Assembly (NCBI GenBank): GCA_947629805.1 | Contig: CANRFE010000029.1 | Location: 1 to 12,728, forward strand | Length of the DNA stretch: 12,728 nucleotides | Direction: 5' to 3' | Source of the DNA: an uncultured Clostridia bacterium | GTDB lineage: Bacteria; Bacillota; Clostridia; TANB77; CAG-508 | Shown here: positions 1-8,854 of the stretch, one piece after another | Layout: every line of letters begins with the position of its first letter | Position numbering within the stretch: the stretch's first letter is position 1 | Notes under the pieces: model-generated | Database searches by the model: none | The model's input: only the letters and a program-made list of their open reading frames with translations | What the model was told of the DNA's origin: nothing | Translations under genes and position numbers: made by a program

Positions 1-3000
1 GTTCTGTTAATTCTTTTCCGTCTTTTGCTAAAAATTCTATAGGTTTTTCTATGGTAGTATCATTAACATTTGTAAAAGTAACATCGAATGTATTTGATGA
101 ACTTTCTTGATGTGTCTTTATGCTTTTTATATATTGATCATTTTCATCTAATTCTACATCTACTAATACTGTTTCACCCCATCCAGAAATAGTATATTTT
201 GAAGTTAAAAGATAATTGTTCTTTACCCAGTCAGTATATTTATCTCCGTTTAATTTTACTGTATATTTATGTTCTTCTCCCTCAACTAATTCTACTGTAT
301 CAATAGCATTAATAGAAGTTTTACTATCCTGCATTACATCCGTTAACATTGAAACTTCATGAATAGCACGACCTACTTGTTGAGGATGAATATATACCCA
401 GTCATTTAAATATACTCCACTGTCTTCTTGATTTTCTATTTTCTTTCTAGTAACTACACTAAGTTTACTAGAATCTACACCAGCATATTTTGCTGAGAAT
501 GTATATTCTTCTATCTTATCTTTCTTTGCTTCCAAATAAGTTAAACCATCGTTAGCATTATATTTATAAGTAAATTCTTCCGTATATCCATTTATTTTAT
601 TATTCTTTATTACAGTAAAGCTATTTGCTTCAAGTGTAGCTTTTGCTGCTTGATTGATTTTTTCTTCCAGAGTTTCTACACCACTATAATTGATTGTATA
701 TACTTTTACTTTATAATCGTTTGCCTTATCTCCATCAGCATCTAATTCAAGTTTATATACTTTTCCATTGTTACCTGTTATTTTTGAAGATTTAATTGCT
801 TCTAATTGTAAATTCATTGTATTTGCATTACTTACTGTTGCAATTCCATCTTTTGAATTTGAGCCATAAGTGTAAGTTTTTGCATTTCCGTTTGGGTCTG
901 TAACTTTAACAGTGGATACTCTATCTTCAAAATCATTTGATGTTAATGCAACTGGTAAATAAAAGTTACCATCTTCACTTTGGCTTATTACTCCCGAATA
1001 AGTATCCCCATTAAGTTTTAAGCCTTTAACAACTGCTTGCTCTGGTACTTTAATACCTTGCATTCCCATTTGAGCAACTACATCTACTCCATTACCGCTA
1101 TCTAATGTATCAGTTTCTTCACCACTAGCACCAATGTACTTTAACTTAATGTTATTTATTTCAGTCTTTCCTTTAAGATGAATCTTTATGTTGCCAAAAT
1201 CTTTATGATTTTCCTCATATTGAACTGCTATAATTACATCTTTAGATGGAGATTCAATAGATATATCCGCTTGTTTACCTGATGAAGCATCTTTTAATAT
1301 TTTGATTGCATAATCGCTATTAAAAGTATTCATATCTATACTTATTGTTTCATCGTTTTCTTCACTTATTTTTGCACTTTCATCAAATTCTTTAATGATT
1401 ATTGCACTCTTCTTATCATCAGTTGATGAAGTTAATTTTGCAAAAGTATTATAGTAAATATCTGTTACACCTGCTAATTTACTTTCAACATCAATAAATG
1501 TATTTTTTATTTTATTTCCATCAAAAGTATTCCATCTAATATCAACTATTGCTTTATTTCCCGAATACTTAATAGCACTATCAACTTCTTTATCTCCACT
1601 AACATTCTTCAAACTTGATTGCCATAGTGTAAATTTTTCTCCTGCTACTTCAATCAAAGAAGTACCATTATCTTCAGGATCAGCTTCAATTTTTAATCTG
1701 TGGAAAAATACATCATTTGCTCCAGATTCAATTTTGATATTCTTTACTTTGACTTTTACTCCCATAGTAGGACCAACAATCGAAAGTGGTCTATTTATAG
1801 TAATAGTATCATGAGAGGTTAAATCCAAATCAGTAGTATTTGGAATATATATTTTTGAAACACCTGCATCTTGTATAGCTTGATATAATTGTTCCGAATT
1901 TTCAACTCTTCTAGTATCTTCATCGACCTTTCCATTATAAGCAACATAATACAACTTATCTGATGTTGCTACAATGTCTCCTACTTTGGTTACACCCGCT
2001 GGAACATTCTCAGTAGTATAATCGCCAAAATGCAAAGTATTATCTCTACTCTCTACAAATCCAATTAATGTATATGTATATCCATCATATTGATATGATT
2101 TGAATACAGCAAATGGACTTTCATCATAAGGCTTTTCTACTTTTTCATTATAATAATTATATCTTTCAAATGTTGCTTTTGAACTAAATTCATGACTATG
2201 GAAAGTAGTTTTATATATTTTTGAATGTTCTACCTCATTATAGTAATTATAATAACTGTAACCTTCAATAGTTTCTTTTTTATCTCCATAACCTTTTGGT
2301 AATTCTTTTAGTTTCTCATATTTTGTGATTTTTTCTACTGTTTCAAGTTTTGTCGCATTTTTATCTTCACTATCTTTAAATGTTACTGTTGCATTTGTTT
2401 TTTCTGCTTTAACAGCAGGTTTTTCGTAATTTTCGCTTTTATAAGTTAATTTTGAAATGTTTAATGTTGCACCATTTTTTACTTCAACAGCAGTTTCTGC
2501 TTTTTCTCCTTCAACAGTAAGTCCTGTTGATGTTAGGCTACCAGTATCTTCAATAACAATTGGTATTTTTGCATCTGCTAATGTAATGGCATCAATAGTC
2601 ACATTTGGCGAACTTACTTTAAATATTGTTTCAGCACTACCAGAAGCAGTTAATTTATGATGTTCGTTTCCTCCGTTTATTACAACTCCTCTTTCAACTT
2701 GTACTGGACTATTTACTGTAAAGTCTTGACCGATAAATATTTGTTTTGCATCACCCGTTAATGCAAGATTTAATTCTTCTTCCGAGTTCACTATTATAGC
2801 ATCTGATTCAAATGTGAATTCGTATGCAGTAGGAACATCTTCTACACTTGCAAGGGAAAGTCCACTTTCTTCTGGTGCTTTTTTAAGTGTAAGTGTCTTT
2901 GGTAAACTGTTTGCATTAAATTTTAATGTAAAGCTATTGTATCCATCTTTGTGAGCCAAATCACTTAAAGTTACTGTATCATCGCCTTTACCTCCAAATT

Positions 3001-6000
3001 GTTCACTTAAAATATCTCCATATAATTCTTTTGCATCGTTTATAACTTGTGTTTTTAAGCTATTTTGGTCAGCTTCTCCGCCTTTTTTGAATGTTTTTTC
3101 TTGACCATTTATTGATAGTGTAATTCCTTGAATTTCATTTTTTAATAATATATAAGCAATTGTTCCAGGTATGCCTGTTTCATTCATTTTTGATAAGGGT
3201 ACCGTAGGGTCTTTTACTGTAATTGTTACTTTTCCACTATTTGCTTCATAATCTTCAATTACAAATGATTGTGAATTTTCTTTCTTGTTCAAATCTTCAA
3301 GTACATCACTAACGAATTTATCTGAATATAAATTCCAATGTGGAACTAATGTTATATCATCCTGTTCATCACTTACTGTTATAGCATCAATTTTTGTTCC
3401 ATCTTCCTTATTCCAGTAAGCAAATTCATGGTAAACATCACTTGGGTCTGGTTTTTCTTCTGGAGCTGCTATTGTGTCTCCATCCCATACTGTGATTGGA
3501 CTTGTTTCTACTCCTGAAAATTCTACTTTGTGAGCCTCCGCAAATTCTAATGCACTATAATCAATAGTATATTCTTCTGGAAGGCAAGCAAATTTTTCTC
3601 CGTCAAAGTCTATCTTATAACTTATTTTTTTGCTACCATCTTTTCCGTCTTTGTCAATTTTGAATAATACAAGTACCCAACCTTGGTCGTATTCTTCGGC
3701 AGATGGTGTATAAGTTTTTGGAGTTCCTTTCTCTGTATTCAATATAATTGTCCATGAATGAGAATACTCACTTAAACTATCATCACCTTTTCCAGGGAAT
3801 TCAACTTTAATTGGCACAAAGTATCCAGTATCTTCATCGAAAGTACCTTTTGTCAAAGTTTGCTCTTTGATTTTTCCTTCAATGCCTTTTTTTACTTTTC
3901 CATGCTCTGGCATTTCTTCTGTTTTAACAGTTACTTCTTTGCTCGTTTCATAATTATATCCATAATTTCTTAAGTCTTGAACTGCTTGTTCGTCATCTTT
4001 TATATTTGCTTCTGTTGCTACTTCATAATTACCAAAATTTCCAGCTGATGTGCTTTGTAACTTCAACTCACTCCAGTCTATCGTTACTGTATATGGTGTA
4101 TAGTCATTTTTATCATCGCCATCTAAATCTAATGTAATAGTAAATACTTTTTTGTCATCAGAAATTGTACTACCATCTTCTGCATTTTCGCAAAGTGATT
4201 TTAAAATATAAAGTTTGCCAGTTTTATCAAATTGATTTCCGAATCCCTTTAAATAATGTGTGTCGCCTTCCCCATCATGGAAGAACTGAACATTGATTGT
4301 ATCAGTAGCTTCAGCTGGTATATTTTCTGTATCAGCTAATTGAAGAACAAGTCCTAAATAATATAGGTTGTGTTCAGTATCAAAAATACCACCAAAGTCT
4401 TCCTCCCAATATGTTCCATCATCAAATATTGGTAGAACACCTTTTACTTTATATTTTTTTGCATCTGTATTGTCTTGTTCAACTGTTACAGAATATCCTT
4501 TTTCCTCATCATACCAAGAGCCACCATCCCCAAAAGTATCTTTATCCGAACTATCTAGTTTTGCAACTGTAAAAATTGAAGATCTTTCAAATGTTACACC
4601 ACAATAGTCTATTGCGTAAACAACTGGTAAAAATTCTTTCCCTTCTGCTCCATCCCAGTCAACTACATAGTATAATACTTTATCACATACTCCATCTGTT
4701 CCACAGCAACTGCCATCGCAAGCATCTTTTCCAGCACATTCTACACAACTTTTTGTATCTTTTGGAAATCTGTATAAAATTGTTAAATTATTATCGTCAT
4801 CTAAGTCAGCTCCAGTAAATTTCTTTAATATATTTCCATCTACTAAATCTTTACCTATATCTGTATGAGATTTTACTCTTGTTATTTCGACTTTATTTTT
4901 CTCTATTTCTACACCTTCTGGTGATTGAATTGTAAAGTCAAAGTAAAAACCGTCTTTTTTATCTTCTCCGAAAGCATCTTTACTTGTTAATTCTTGCTCA
5001 ACTAATGTTCCTGTTAACTTTCCACCTGTTAATGTAACATTTTGTCCTGCTGGTGTTGTATAACCCCAGTTTGTCATTTGTTCCTTATCAGCTTGGCTTG
5101 CTTTATTTAATTCAATTTTTGCTTCTGAATCTGTTTGTAGTTTTAATTCGCTCCAATCAACTGTAATTGTATATGGATTATATCCTGTATCATCTCCGTC
5201 CATATCAACTACAATAGTAAATTCTCTAGATTTTTTTTCTGGATGAAGATGTTTTAATATATATATAACATCTTTTTCATCAAATTCCTTATCTGTCCAG
5301 TCATTTTCTTCATCTCCATCTATAATTTTAACTTTAGTTTTACCATCAATTTTATTATTTTCTGTTTTAATTGCAAATGCTATATAATAATCTGTGTCAT
5401 GTCCATCTTCAAAAGGAAGTTCTTCGGTCTTTCCATCATATATTGGAAGAAGTCCTTTGACTTTTATTGTTGCTTTTCCTGTTGTAGCATCTCCAGCTGC
5501 TTCATAAGTTACATTATAATCATCTGATTTTTCCCAACCATAAAAACTACTTAAATCTAAATCATCACTCATTACATCAAGTGTAGTTTTTGAGTTCTTT
5601 CTTAATTTTAGTTCTTTAAAGTCAATTCTTATTTTTGTTGGAACTCCGTCAACATCTATTATAATATCACGATAATGATTTGTTGCTGTGTCTCCAACTT
5701 CATTTTCGTTAACTTCCATTAAAATTGTTGCTTTTCTGTTAGCATCAAAAGTTGTTTCGTTATATTTTGTTCCATTTTCATCTGTTGGAACTTTTACTTT
5801 AGCTTTATCTACATCAATTCCTTCATCTAATGTTATTGTATATGCAAAGTAGAAACCGCTAGGACTATCTCCAAAACCTTCTACTTTTTCTTGCTGTGTT
5901 ATATATCCTGTTACTTTATAAAGACCATCAGATTGTCCTGCAATACTATATGTATTTTCTGGTGTATATTTTAATCCTTTTAATTCTTCTACATCATTTT

Positions 6001-7201
6001 CAGGAATTTTTGTATCTATTGTAACTCCTGCATTATATGAAAATTCAATAGGATAGTCCTCTGCTTCTTTATTGTTTTGTGAACGAGCTTTCTCTCCATC
6101 TAGTGTTATAGTTAATGTTAGTTCTTTTTCTAATTTTACTAAATCACCTAAAGTAATTTTTGCAAATTCCTCTTTCAATTTATTAACTGCGTTACTATCT
6201 CCTTGGGCTACCTTATCATAGTCAATACCTTCCTTGCCTGTTAATTTGCATAATAATACTCCAAATTGTTGCCACGCTTTTGATTCAGGACCTGCTCCGT
6301 CAGCAACATCTTCTTTACCAAAAATAACTTCTTCCTCACCATTTGAAATTTTTAATGATGTAACATTTTCTGTTTTTACGATACTAACTATATCTCCAAT
6401 AAGTCCTGTATCTGAAATTTCACTATTTTTCTTATTCAAATCATATACATGGAATGTTAATATTCCATCATTAAAATCTACATCATAGTAATATCCATTT
6501 GTTTTTGTCTTTTCATTTATAGTCTTTTTTGCTTCTTCTAATAATTTGTCAGTATTAACTTCTTCATACCACGTTGCTTTTAATTTCCTATTGCTTGTTA
6601 TAGGATCTCCAAAATTCCATGGTGTATTTCCATCTTCTTTAACCCATTGTTTAAATTGTTTTCCTGCTAGTGTTGGTCTATTATTTCCTGTAATATCCGC
6701 TTCGTTTATTTTTTCGCCTTCTACTACTTTAATTGCTGTCTTACCATCAGCGAATTTTCCACCGTCTAATTCAAATTCTACAGTAAAAATATCTTTTACA
6801 TAGTTATAATCAATATAACGAATATTTAAATTGTCGCCTAATTGACTTGTACCTACAACATTATTTCCTTTTTTCCAATTACCTGTAAAATTGCCTGAAT
6901 TATCGTATTCGCCCTTTACTTGAAAAATAGTCATTTCGTTATATATGTCATCGTTATTTGTTTTCCCATCTTGATTTTGTACATTTATGCTTCTTGCTGC
7001 AAGCATTACGTCTTGAGTTGTCAATGTATGTTCTGACGTAAAAGCATATTCGCCAATAACATATACATAACTAGTTTTTGGTATTTGCTTTTTTGCTTCC
7101 GTCCCCAATTCTTGTGGTGTCATTTCTCTTGCAAATACTGGAACAGCTAGTGCAAATATAGATAGCAAAGACATTATAAATACTTTTCCATATCTTTTCA
7201 T
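1..7201 (-). CDS. Giant secreted repeat-containing surface protein (C-terminus outside window)
   Basis: The frame is open for about 2400 codons from an ATG at 7199-7201 to the left edge, so the 3' end is missing. AAGGAAGG (7212-7219) lies 10 bases upstream of the start. Residues 1-24 form a signal peptide (Lys/Arg start, hydrophobic core, cleavage after V-F-A). Residues about 138-211 and 1223-1289 are Listeria-Bacteroides repeat (InlB_B/Flg_new) domains, each ending in a Trp. Between and beyond them are about seven diverged modules ending in D-x-D-G and a short Y-T-I-D-[YW]-S strand. Residues 819-839 hold six cysteines. Stretches from about 1467 and 1762 look like parallel beta-helices, each opened by an N-S-E-[EQ] motif. 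The family is known for extracellular adhesins; a role in adhesion or as a wall protein is inferred. No enzyme motif is recognised. It is probably co-transcribed with the 471-residue membrane protein just upstream. A sortase signal, if present, would lie beyond position 1. Confidence 0.9.
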   Translation of the reverse strand, partial: MKRYGKVFIMSLLSIFALAVPVFAREMTPQELGTEAKKQIPKTSYVYVIGEYAFTSEHTLTTQDVMLAARSINVQNQDGKTNNDDIYNEMTIFQVKGEYDNSGNFTGNWKKGNNVVGTSQLGDNLNIRYIDYNYVKDIFTVEFELDGGKFADGKTAIKVVEGEKINEADITGNNRPTLAGKQFKQWVKEDGNTPWNFGDPITSNRKLKATWYEEVNTDKLLEEAKKTINEKTKTNGYYYDVDFNDGILTFHVYDLNKKNSEISDTGLIGDIVSIVKTENVTSLKISNGEEEVIFGKEDVADGAGPESKAWQQFGVLLCKLTGKEGIDYDKVAQGDSNAVNKLKEEFAKITLGDLVKLEKELTLTITLDGEKARSQNNKEAEDYPIEFSYNAGVTIDTKIPENDVEELKGLKYTPENTYSIAGQSDGLYKVTGYITQQEKVEGFGDSPSGFYFAYTITLDEGIDVDKAKVKVPTDENGTKYNETTFDANRKATILMEVNENEVGDTATNHYRDIIIDVDGVPTKIRIDFKELKLRKNSKTTLDVMSDDLDLSSFYGWEKSDDYNVTYEAAGDATTGKATIKVKGLLPIYDGKTEELPFEDGHDTDYYIAFAIKTENNKIDGKTKVKIIDGDEENDWTDKEFDEKDVIYILKHLHPEKKSREFTIVVDMDGDDTGYNPYTITVDWSELKLQTDSEAKIELNKASQADKEQMTNWGYTTPAGQNVTLTGGKLTGTLVEQELTSKDAFGEDKKDGFYFDFTIQSPEGVEIEKNKVEITRVKSHTDIGKDLVDGNILKKFTGADLDDDNNLTILYRFPKDTKSCVECAGKDACDGSCCGTDGVCDKVLYYVVDWDGAEGKEFLPVVYAIDYCGVTFERSSIFTVAKLDSSDKDTFGDGGSWYDEEKGYSVTVEQDNTDAKKYKVKGVLPIFDDGTYWEEDFGGIFDTEHNLYYLGLVLQLADTENIPAEATDTINVQFFHDGEGDTHYLKGFGNQFDKTGKLYILKSLCENAEDGSTISDDKKVFTITLDLDGDDKNDYTPYTVTIDWSELKLQSTSAGNFGNYEVATEANIKDDEQAVQDLRNYGYNYETSKEVTVKTEEMPEHGKVKKGIEGKIKEQTLTKGTFDEDTGYFVPIKVEFPGKGDDSLSEYSHSWTIILNTEKGTPKTYTPSAEEYDQGWVLVLFKIDKDGKDGSKKISYKIDFDGEKFACLPEEYTIDYSALEFAEAHKVEFSGVETSPITVWDGDTIAAPEEKPDPSDVYHEFAYWNKEDGTKIDAITVSDEQDDITLVPHWNLYSDKFVSDVLEDLNKKENSQSFVIEDYEANSGKVTITVKDPTVPLSKMNETGIPGTIAYILLKNEIQGITLSINGQEKTFKKGGEADQNSLKTQVINDAKELYGDILSEQFGGKGDDTVTLSDLAHKDGYNSFTLKFNANSLPKTLTLKKAPEESGLSLASVEDVPTAYEFTFESDAIIVNSEEELNLALTGDAKQIFIGQDFTVNSPVQVERGVVINGGNEHHKLTASGSAETIFKVSSPNVTIDAITLADAKIPIVIEDTGSLTSTGLTVEGEKAETAVEVKNGATLNISKLTYKSENYEKPAVKAEKTNATVTFKDSEDKNATKLETVEKITKYEKLKELPKGYGDKKETIEGYSYYNYYNEVEHSKIYKTTFHSHEFSSKATFERYNYYNEKVEKPYDESPFAVFKSYQYDGYTYTLIGFVESRDNTLHFGDYTTENVPAGVTKVGDIVATSDKLYYVAYNGKVDEDTRRVENSEQLYQAIQDAGVSKIYIPNTTDLDLTSHDTITINRPLSIVGPTMGVKVKVKNIKIESGANDVFFHRLKIEADPEDNGTSLIEVAGEKFTLWQSSLKNVSGDKEVDSAIKYSGNKAIVDIRWNTFDGNKIKNTFIDVESKLAGVTDIYYNTFAKLTSSTDDKKSAIIIKEFDESAKISEENDETISIDMNTFNSDYAIKILKDASSGKQADISIESPSKDVIIAVQYEENHKDFGNIKIHLKGKTEINNIKLKYIGASGEETDTLDSGNGVDVVAQMGMQGIKVPEQAVVKGLKLNGDTYSGVISQSEDGNFYLPVALTSNDFEDRVSTVKVTDPNGNAKTYTYGSNSKDGIATVSNANTMNLQLEAIKSSKITGNNGKVYKLELDADGDKANDYKVKVYTINYSGVETLEEKINQAAKATLEANSFTVIKNNKINGYTEEFTYKYNANDGLTYLEAKKDKIEEYTFSAKYAGVDSSKLSVVTRKKIENQEDSGVYLNDWVYIHPQQVGRAIHEVSMLTDVMQDSKTSINAIDTVELVEGEEHKYTVKLNGDKYTDWVKNNYLLTSKYTISGWGETVLVDVELDENDQYIKSIKTHQESSSNTFDVTFTNVNDTTIEKPIEFLAKDGKELTE
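3542..6103 (-). repeat. Tandem diverged protein modules with D-x-D-G / DYS signature inside the giant gene
   Basis: Six copies of one signature occur in order: near 6020-6103 (most degenerate), 5603-5656, 5135-5206, 4589-4660, 4055-4129 and 3542-3610. Each reads h-D-x-D-G, then a variable acidic linker, then a Y-x-I-D-[FWY] strand and a hydrophobic pair. A seventh copy lies far downstream at about 671-745. The D-G codons are spaced 450, 450, 546, 531 and 519 bases apart, so the module is roughly 150-180 residues. Around them further shared motifs recur, such as V-K-G-x-L-P-I-[YF]-D and Y-I-L-K-x-L. The copies are clear at protein level but not as DNA repeats. I do not recognise a named family for the module. 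The acidic loops suggest metal (Ca2+) binding, which is inference. Confidence 0.75.
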
Positions 7202-7230
7202 ATCAAATTTTCCTTCCTTTTAATTTGTTT

Positions 7231-8646
7231 TTAATAATTTTTAACAACAACTGTTGCTTGTTTTTTAGTACCATCTTTTAATATTATCATTGCAGTATTT
7301 TCTCCTCCTCTAACAACTTCTGCTCTAACAGAACCTGTATCACTTGGAGTCGTTTCTCCATTATAAGTAAATGCTTTGTAATCTGTAAATGTACTTCCAT
7401 CTTTGGTTACTTTGAAATCATATTGCGTAATTGCTCCTGTTCCAGCCATGACTCTTGCGCTTAAGTAAAGCACATAAGTTGACTCTTTTGCTTTCACTGT
7501 AATTGTAACACTTGCTGTCTTTCCATTTTCTGTTGTTACAGTTATTGTTGCACTTCCTACCGCAACTGCTGTAATGTTTCCACTCTGGCCAACTGTTATA
7601 ACACCTGGATTACTGCTAGCCCATGTTAACTCTGTTTTTGCATTTGCATTGTTTGGTGTAATTGTTGCTGTTAATTTTCCTTTATCTCCAACTATCATAT
7701 CGTTTGCACCGCTTATCCTTACACCAGATGGCTCTATTGTTGATGGTTTACTTGGGTTGTCTGGTGTATCGGGATTACTTGGTGTGCTTGGACCACTTGG
7801 GTTGTTATTATTTGAATTTGCTTTTACTGTTACTGTATAGGAAGCTTCATATCCTCCATCTACTGTTTTTACAGTAATGGTAACCTTTCCTGCTTTAAGT
7901 CCTGTTACATTTCCGTTTTTGTCAACTTTTGCAACATAAGGATTGCTACTACTCCATGTTACCTCTTTATTGGTAGCATTATCAGGATATATTGTTGCAT
8001 TTAATCTTATTGTTCCTCCTACATTCACTTGCGTTGCTCCACTTATTGCTACTCCTTCTACTGCTACTGTTTCTTTTGATATTGTTACTGTGCAACTTGC
8101 AGAGTATTTTCCATCTTCTGTTGTTACTGTGATTGTTACAGTTCCTTCTTTTAGTGCTTTAACATTACCGTTTTCATCTACTGTTGCAATAGTTTCATCA
8201 CTAGAAGTCCATATTAGTTTTACTTGTTTTGCATTTTCTGGTTGCAAAGTTGCAACTAGAACTGCCGTGCCATCTGGTGCTAATGTCAAATCAGTAGCAT
8301 TTAATGTTATCCCTTCCACTTCTACATTACCTAGCACCGCCCATTCTGCTTTCAACGTCATATCACTTTTTACAAGTAAATCAAAATCATATAATTCATC
8401 TAAATAATACCAACCTGCAAAGATATAACCTTCTTTAATTGGGTCATCTGGTTTTTCTATCTTATCTCCATCTTTTACTTTTATAGAGGCTACTTCACTT
8501 CCACCATTGCTATCAAATGTTACTTGGTATGTCTTTTTATATAATAAGAAAAACAATAATATGATAAGAAGAAGTAATATAATTGCTATAATGACCGCAA
8601 TTTTCTTTCTTTTTTCTTTGTCTGTTTCTAAAAGTCTTTTTTCCAT
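7231..8646 (-). CDS. Membrane-anchored InlB B-repeat / triple Big_2 (Ig-like) protein
   Basis: The 471-residue product starts with a charged Lys/Arg-rich tail followed by one strongly hydrophobic segment (residues 16-36), giving a type II membrane protein with the bulk outside. Residues 40-102 are a Listeria-Bacteroides repeat (V-T-F-D-S-N-G-G, then G-Y-x-F-A-G-W, ending K-A-E-W). Three Big_2 Ig-like domains follow at about 108-190, 195-275 and 306-385, each with W-[TSA]-S-S and the G-x-[VA]-T-I-T-V strand. A Ser/Pro/Asn linker (276-305) separates domains two and three. Residues 390-471 form a last beta-rich domain that I do not recognise. No LPxTG signal is visible. AAAGGAGA lies 10 bases before the ATG. 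It is the first gene of a unit with the giant protein, 29 bases downstream. A cell-surface scaffold or adhesin role is inferred from domain families. Confidence 0.9.
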   Translation of the reverse strand: MEKRLLETDKEKRKKIAVIIAIILLLLIILLFFLLYKKTYQVTFDSNGGSEVASIKVKDGDKIEKPDDPIKEGYIFAGWYYLDELYDFDLLVKSDMTLKAEWAVLGNVEVEGITLNATDLTLAPDGTAVLVATLQPENAKQVKLIWTSSDETIATVDENGNVKALKEGTVTITVTTEDGKYSASCTVTISKETVAVEGVAISGATQVNVGGTIRLNATIYPDNATNKEVTWSSSNPYVAKVDKNGNVTGLKAGKVTITVKTVDGGYEASYTVTVKANSNNNNPSGPSTPSNPDTPDNPSKPSTIEPSGVRISGANDMIVGDKGKLTATITPNNANAKTELTWASSNPGVITVGQSGNITAVAVGSATITVTTENGKTASVTITVKAKESTYVLYLSARVMAGTGAITQYDFKVTKDGSTFTDYKAFTYNGETTPSDTGSVRAEVVRGGENTAMIILKDGTKKQATVVVKNY

Positions 8647-8685
8647 AGACTTACACTCTCCTTTCTTTATATTTTATTTTTTATT

Positions 8686-8709
8686 CTACTGAACTGTAAG
8701 GACAATCAC
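8686..8709 (-). CDS. Possible 7-codon leader peptide behind a strong Shine-Dalgarno
   Basis: On the minus strand GGAGGAGGTGG (8711-8721) is the closest match to the anti-Shine-Dalgarno in the intergenic region, but it sits 65 bases before the annotated gene. It precedes a GTG at 8707-8709 that opens a frame coding M-I-V-L-T-V-Q and a TAG stop. Alternatively a TTG at 8703-8705 opens a 12-codon frame ending in TAA at 8667-8669, just before the Shine-Dalgarno of the 471-residue protein. Either could couple translation to the downstream gene. A chance occurrence of the purine-rich motif is possible. Confidence 0.3.
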   Translation of the reverse strand: MIVLTVQ

Positions 8710-8790
8710 TCCACCTCCTCCAAGAGTTTCGGAACTAAACTTAAAACAAAACGAATTATTTTTATTTAAAATTTTATGAAATTCAATAAA

Positions 8791-8821
8791 TTTCGACTTT
8801 TTTCTCGCAGATAAGTCCAAA
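8791..8821. promoter_or_regulatory. Imperfect inverted repeat at predicted transcription start (candidate operator or 5' hairpin)
   Basis: Arms TTTCGACTT (8791-8799) and AAGTCCAAA (8813-8821) match as an inverted repeat with one mismatch, separated by 13 bases. They lie immediately downstream of the minus-strand -10 box, across the predicted start of transcription. The repeat could be an operator for the divergent XRE protein, or form a hairpin at the very 5' end of the mRNA that affects its stability. Neither is proven. Confidence 0.4.
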
Positions 8822-8825
8822 TCCC

Positions 8826-8854
8826 ATTATATTTTATAAATTACATTAAAGCAA
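8826..8854 (-). promoter_or_regulatory. Sigma-A-type promoter for the surface-protein operon
   Basis: Read on the minus strand, TTGCTT (8849-8854) and TATAAT (8826-8831) are separated by exactly 17 bases, a good match to the housekeeping consensus. Transcription would start near 8820 and give a leader of about 170 bases before the 471-residue protein. No other pair in the intergenic region matches as well on this strand. Confidence 0.6.

Noticed and set aside
1..7201. CRISPR array or tandem DNA repeat suggested by recurring motifs
   Set aside because: The recurrences are conserved only as protein; the DNA copies differ at most synonymous sites and have no spacer structure.
1..7201. Alternative genetic code (TGA as Trp)
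   Set aside because: Trp is coded by TGG throughout the giant frame and no in-frame TGA is needed.
7943..8407. Plus-strand 154-codon frame opposite the Big_2 protein
   Set aside because: It is the antisense shadow of the repetitive Big_2 coding sequence; it lacks a Shine-Dalgarno and any recognisable domain.
8780..8830. Possible Spo0A box or known riboswitch in the operon leader
   Set aside because: AGTCGAA differs from the TGTCGAA core, and I could not draw a known riboswitch fold from the leader.
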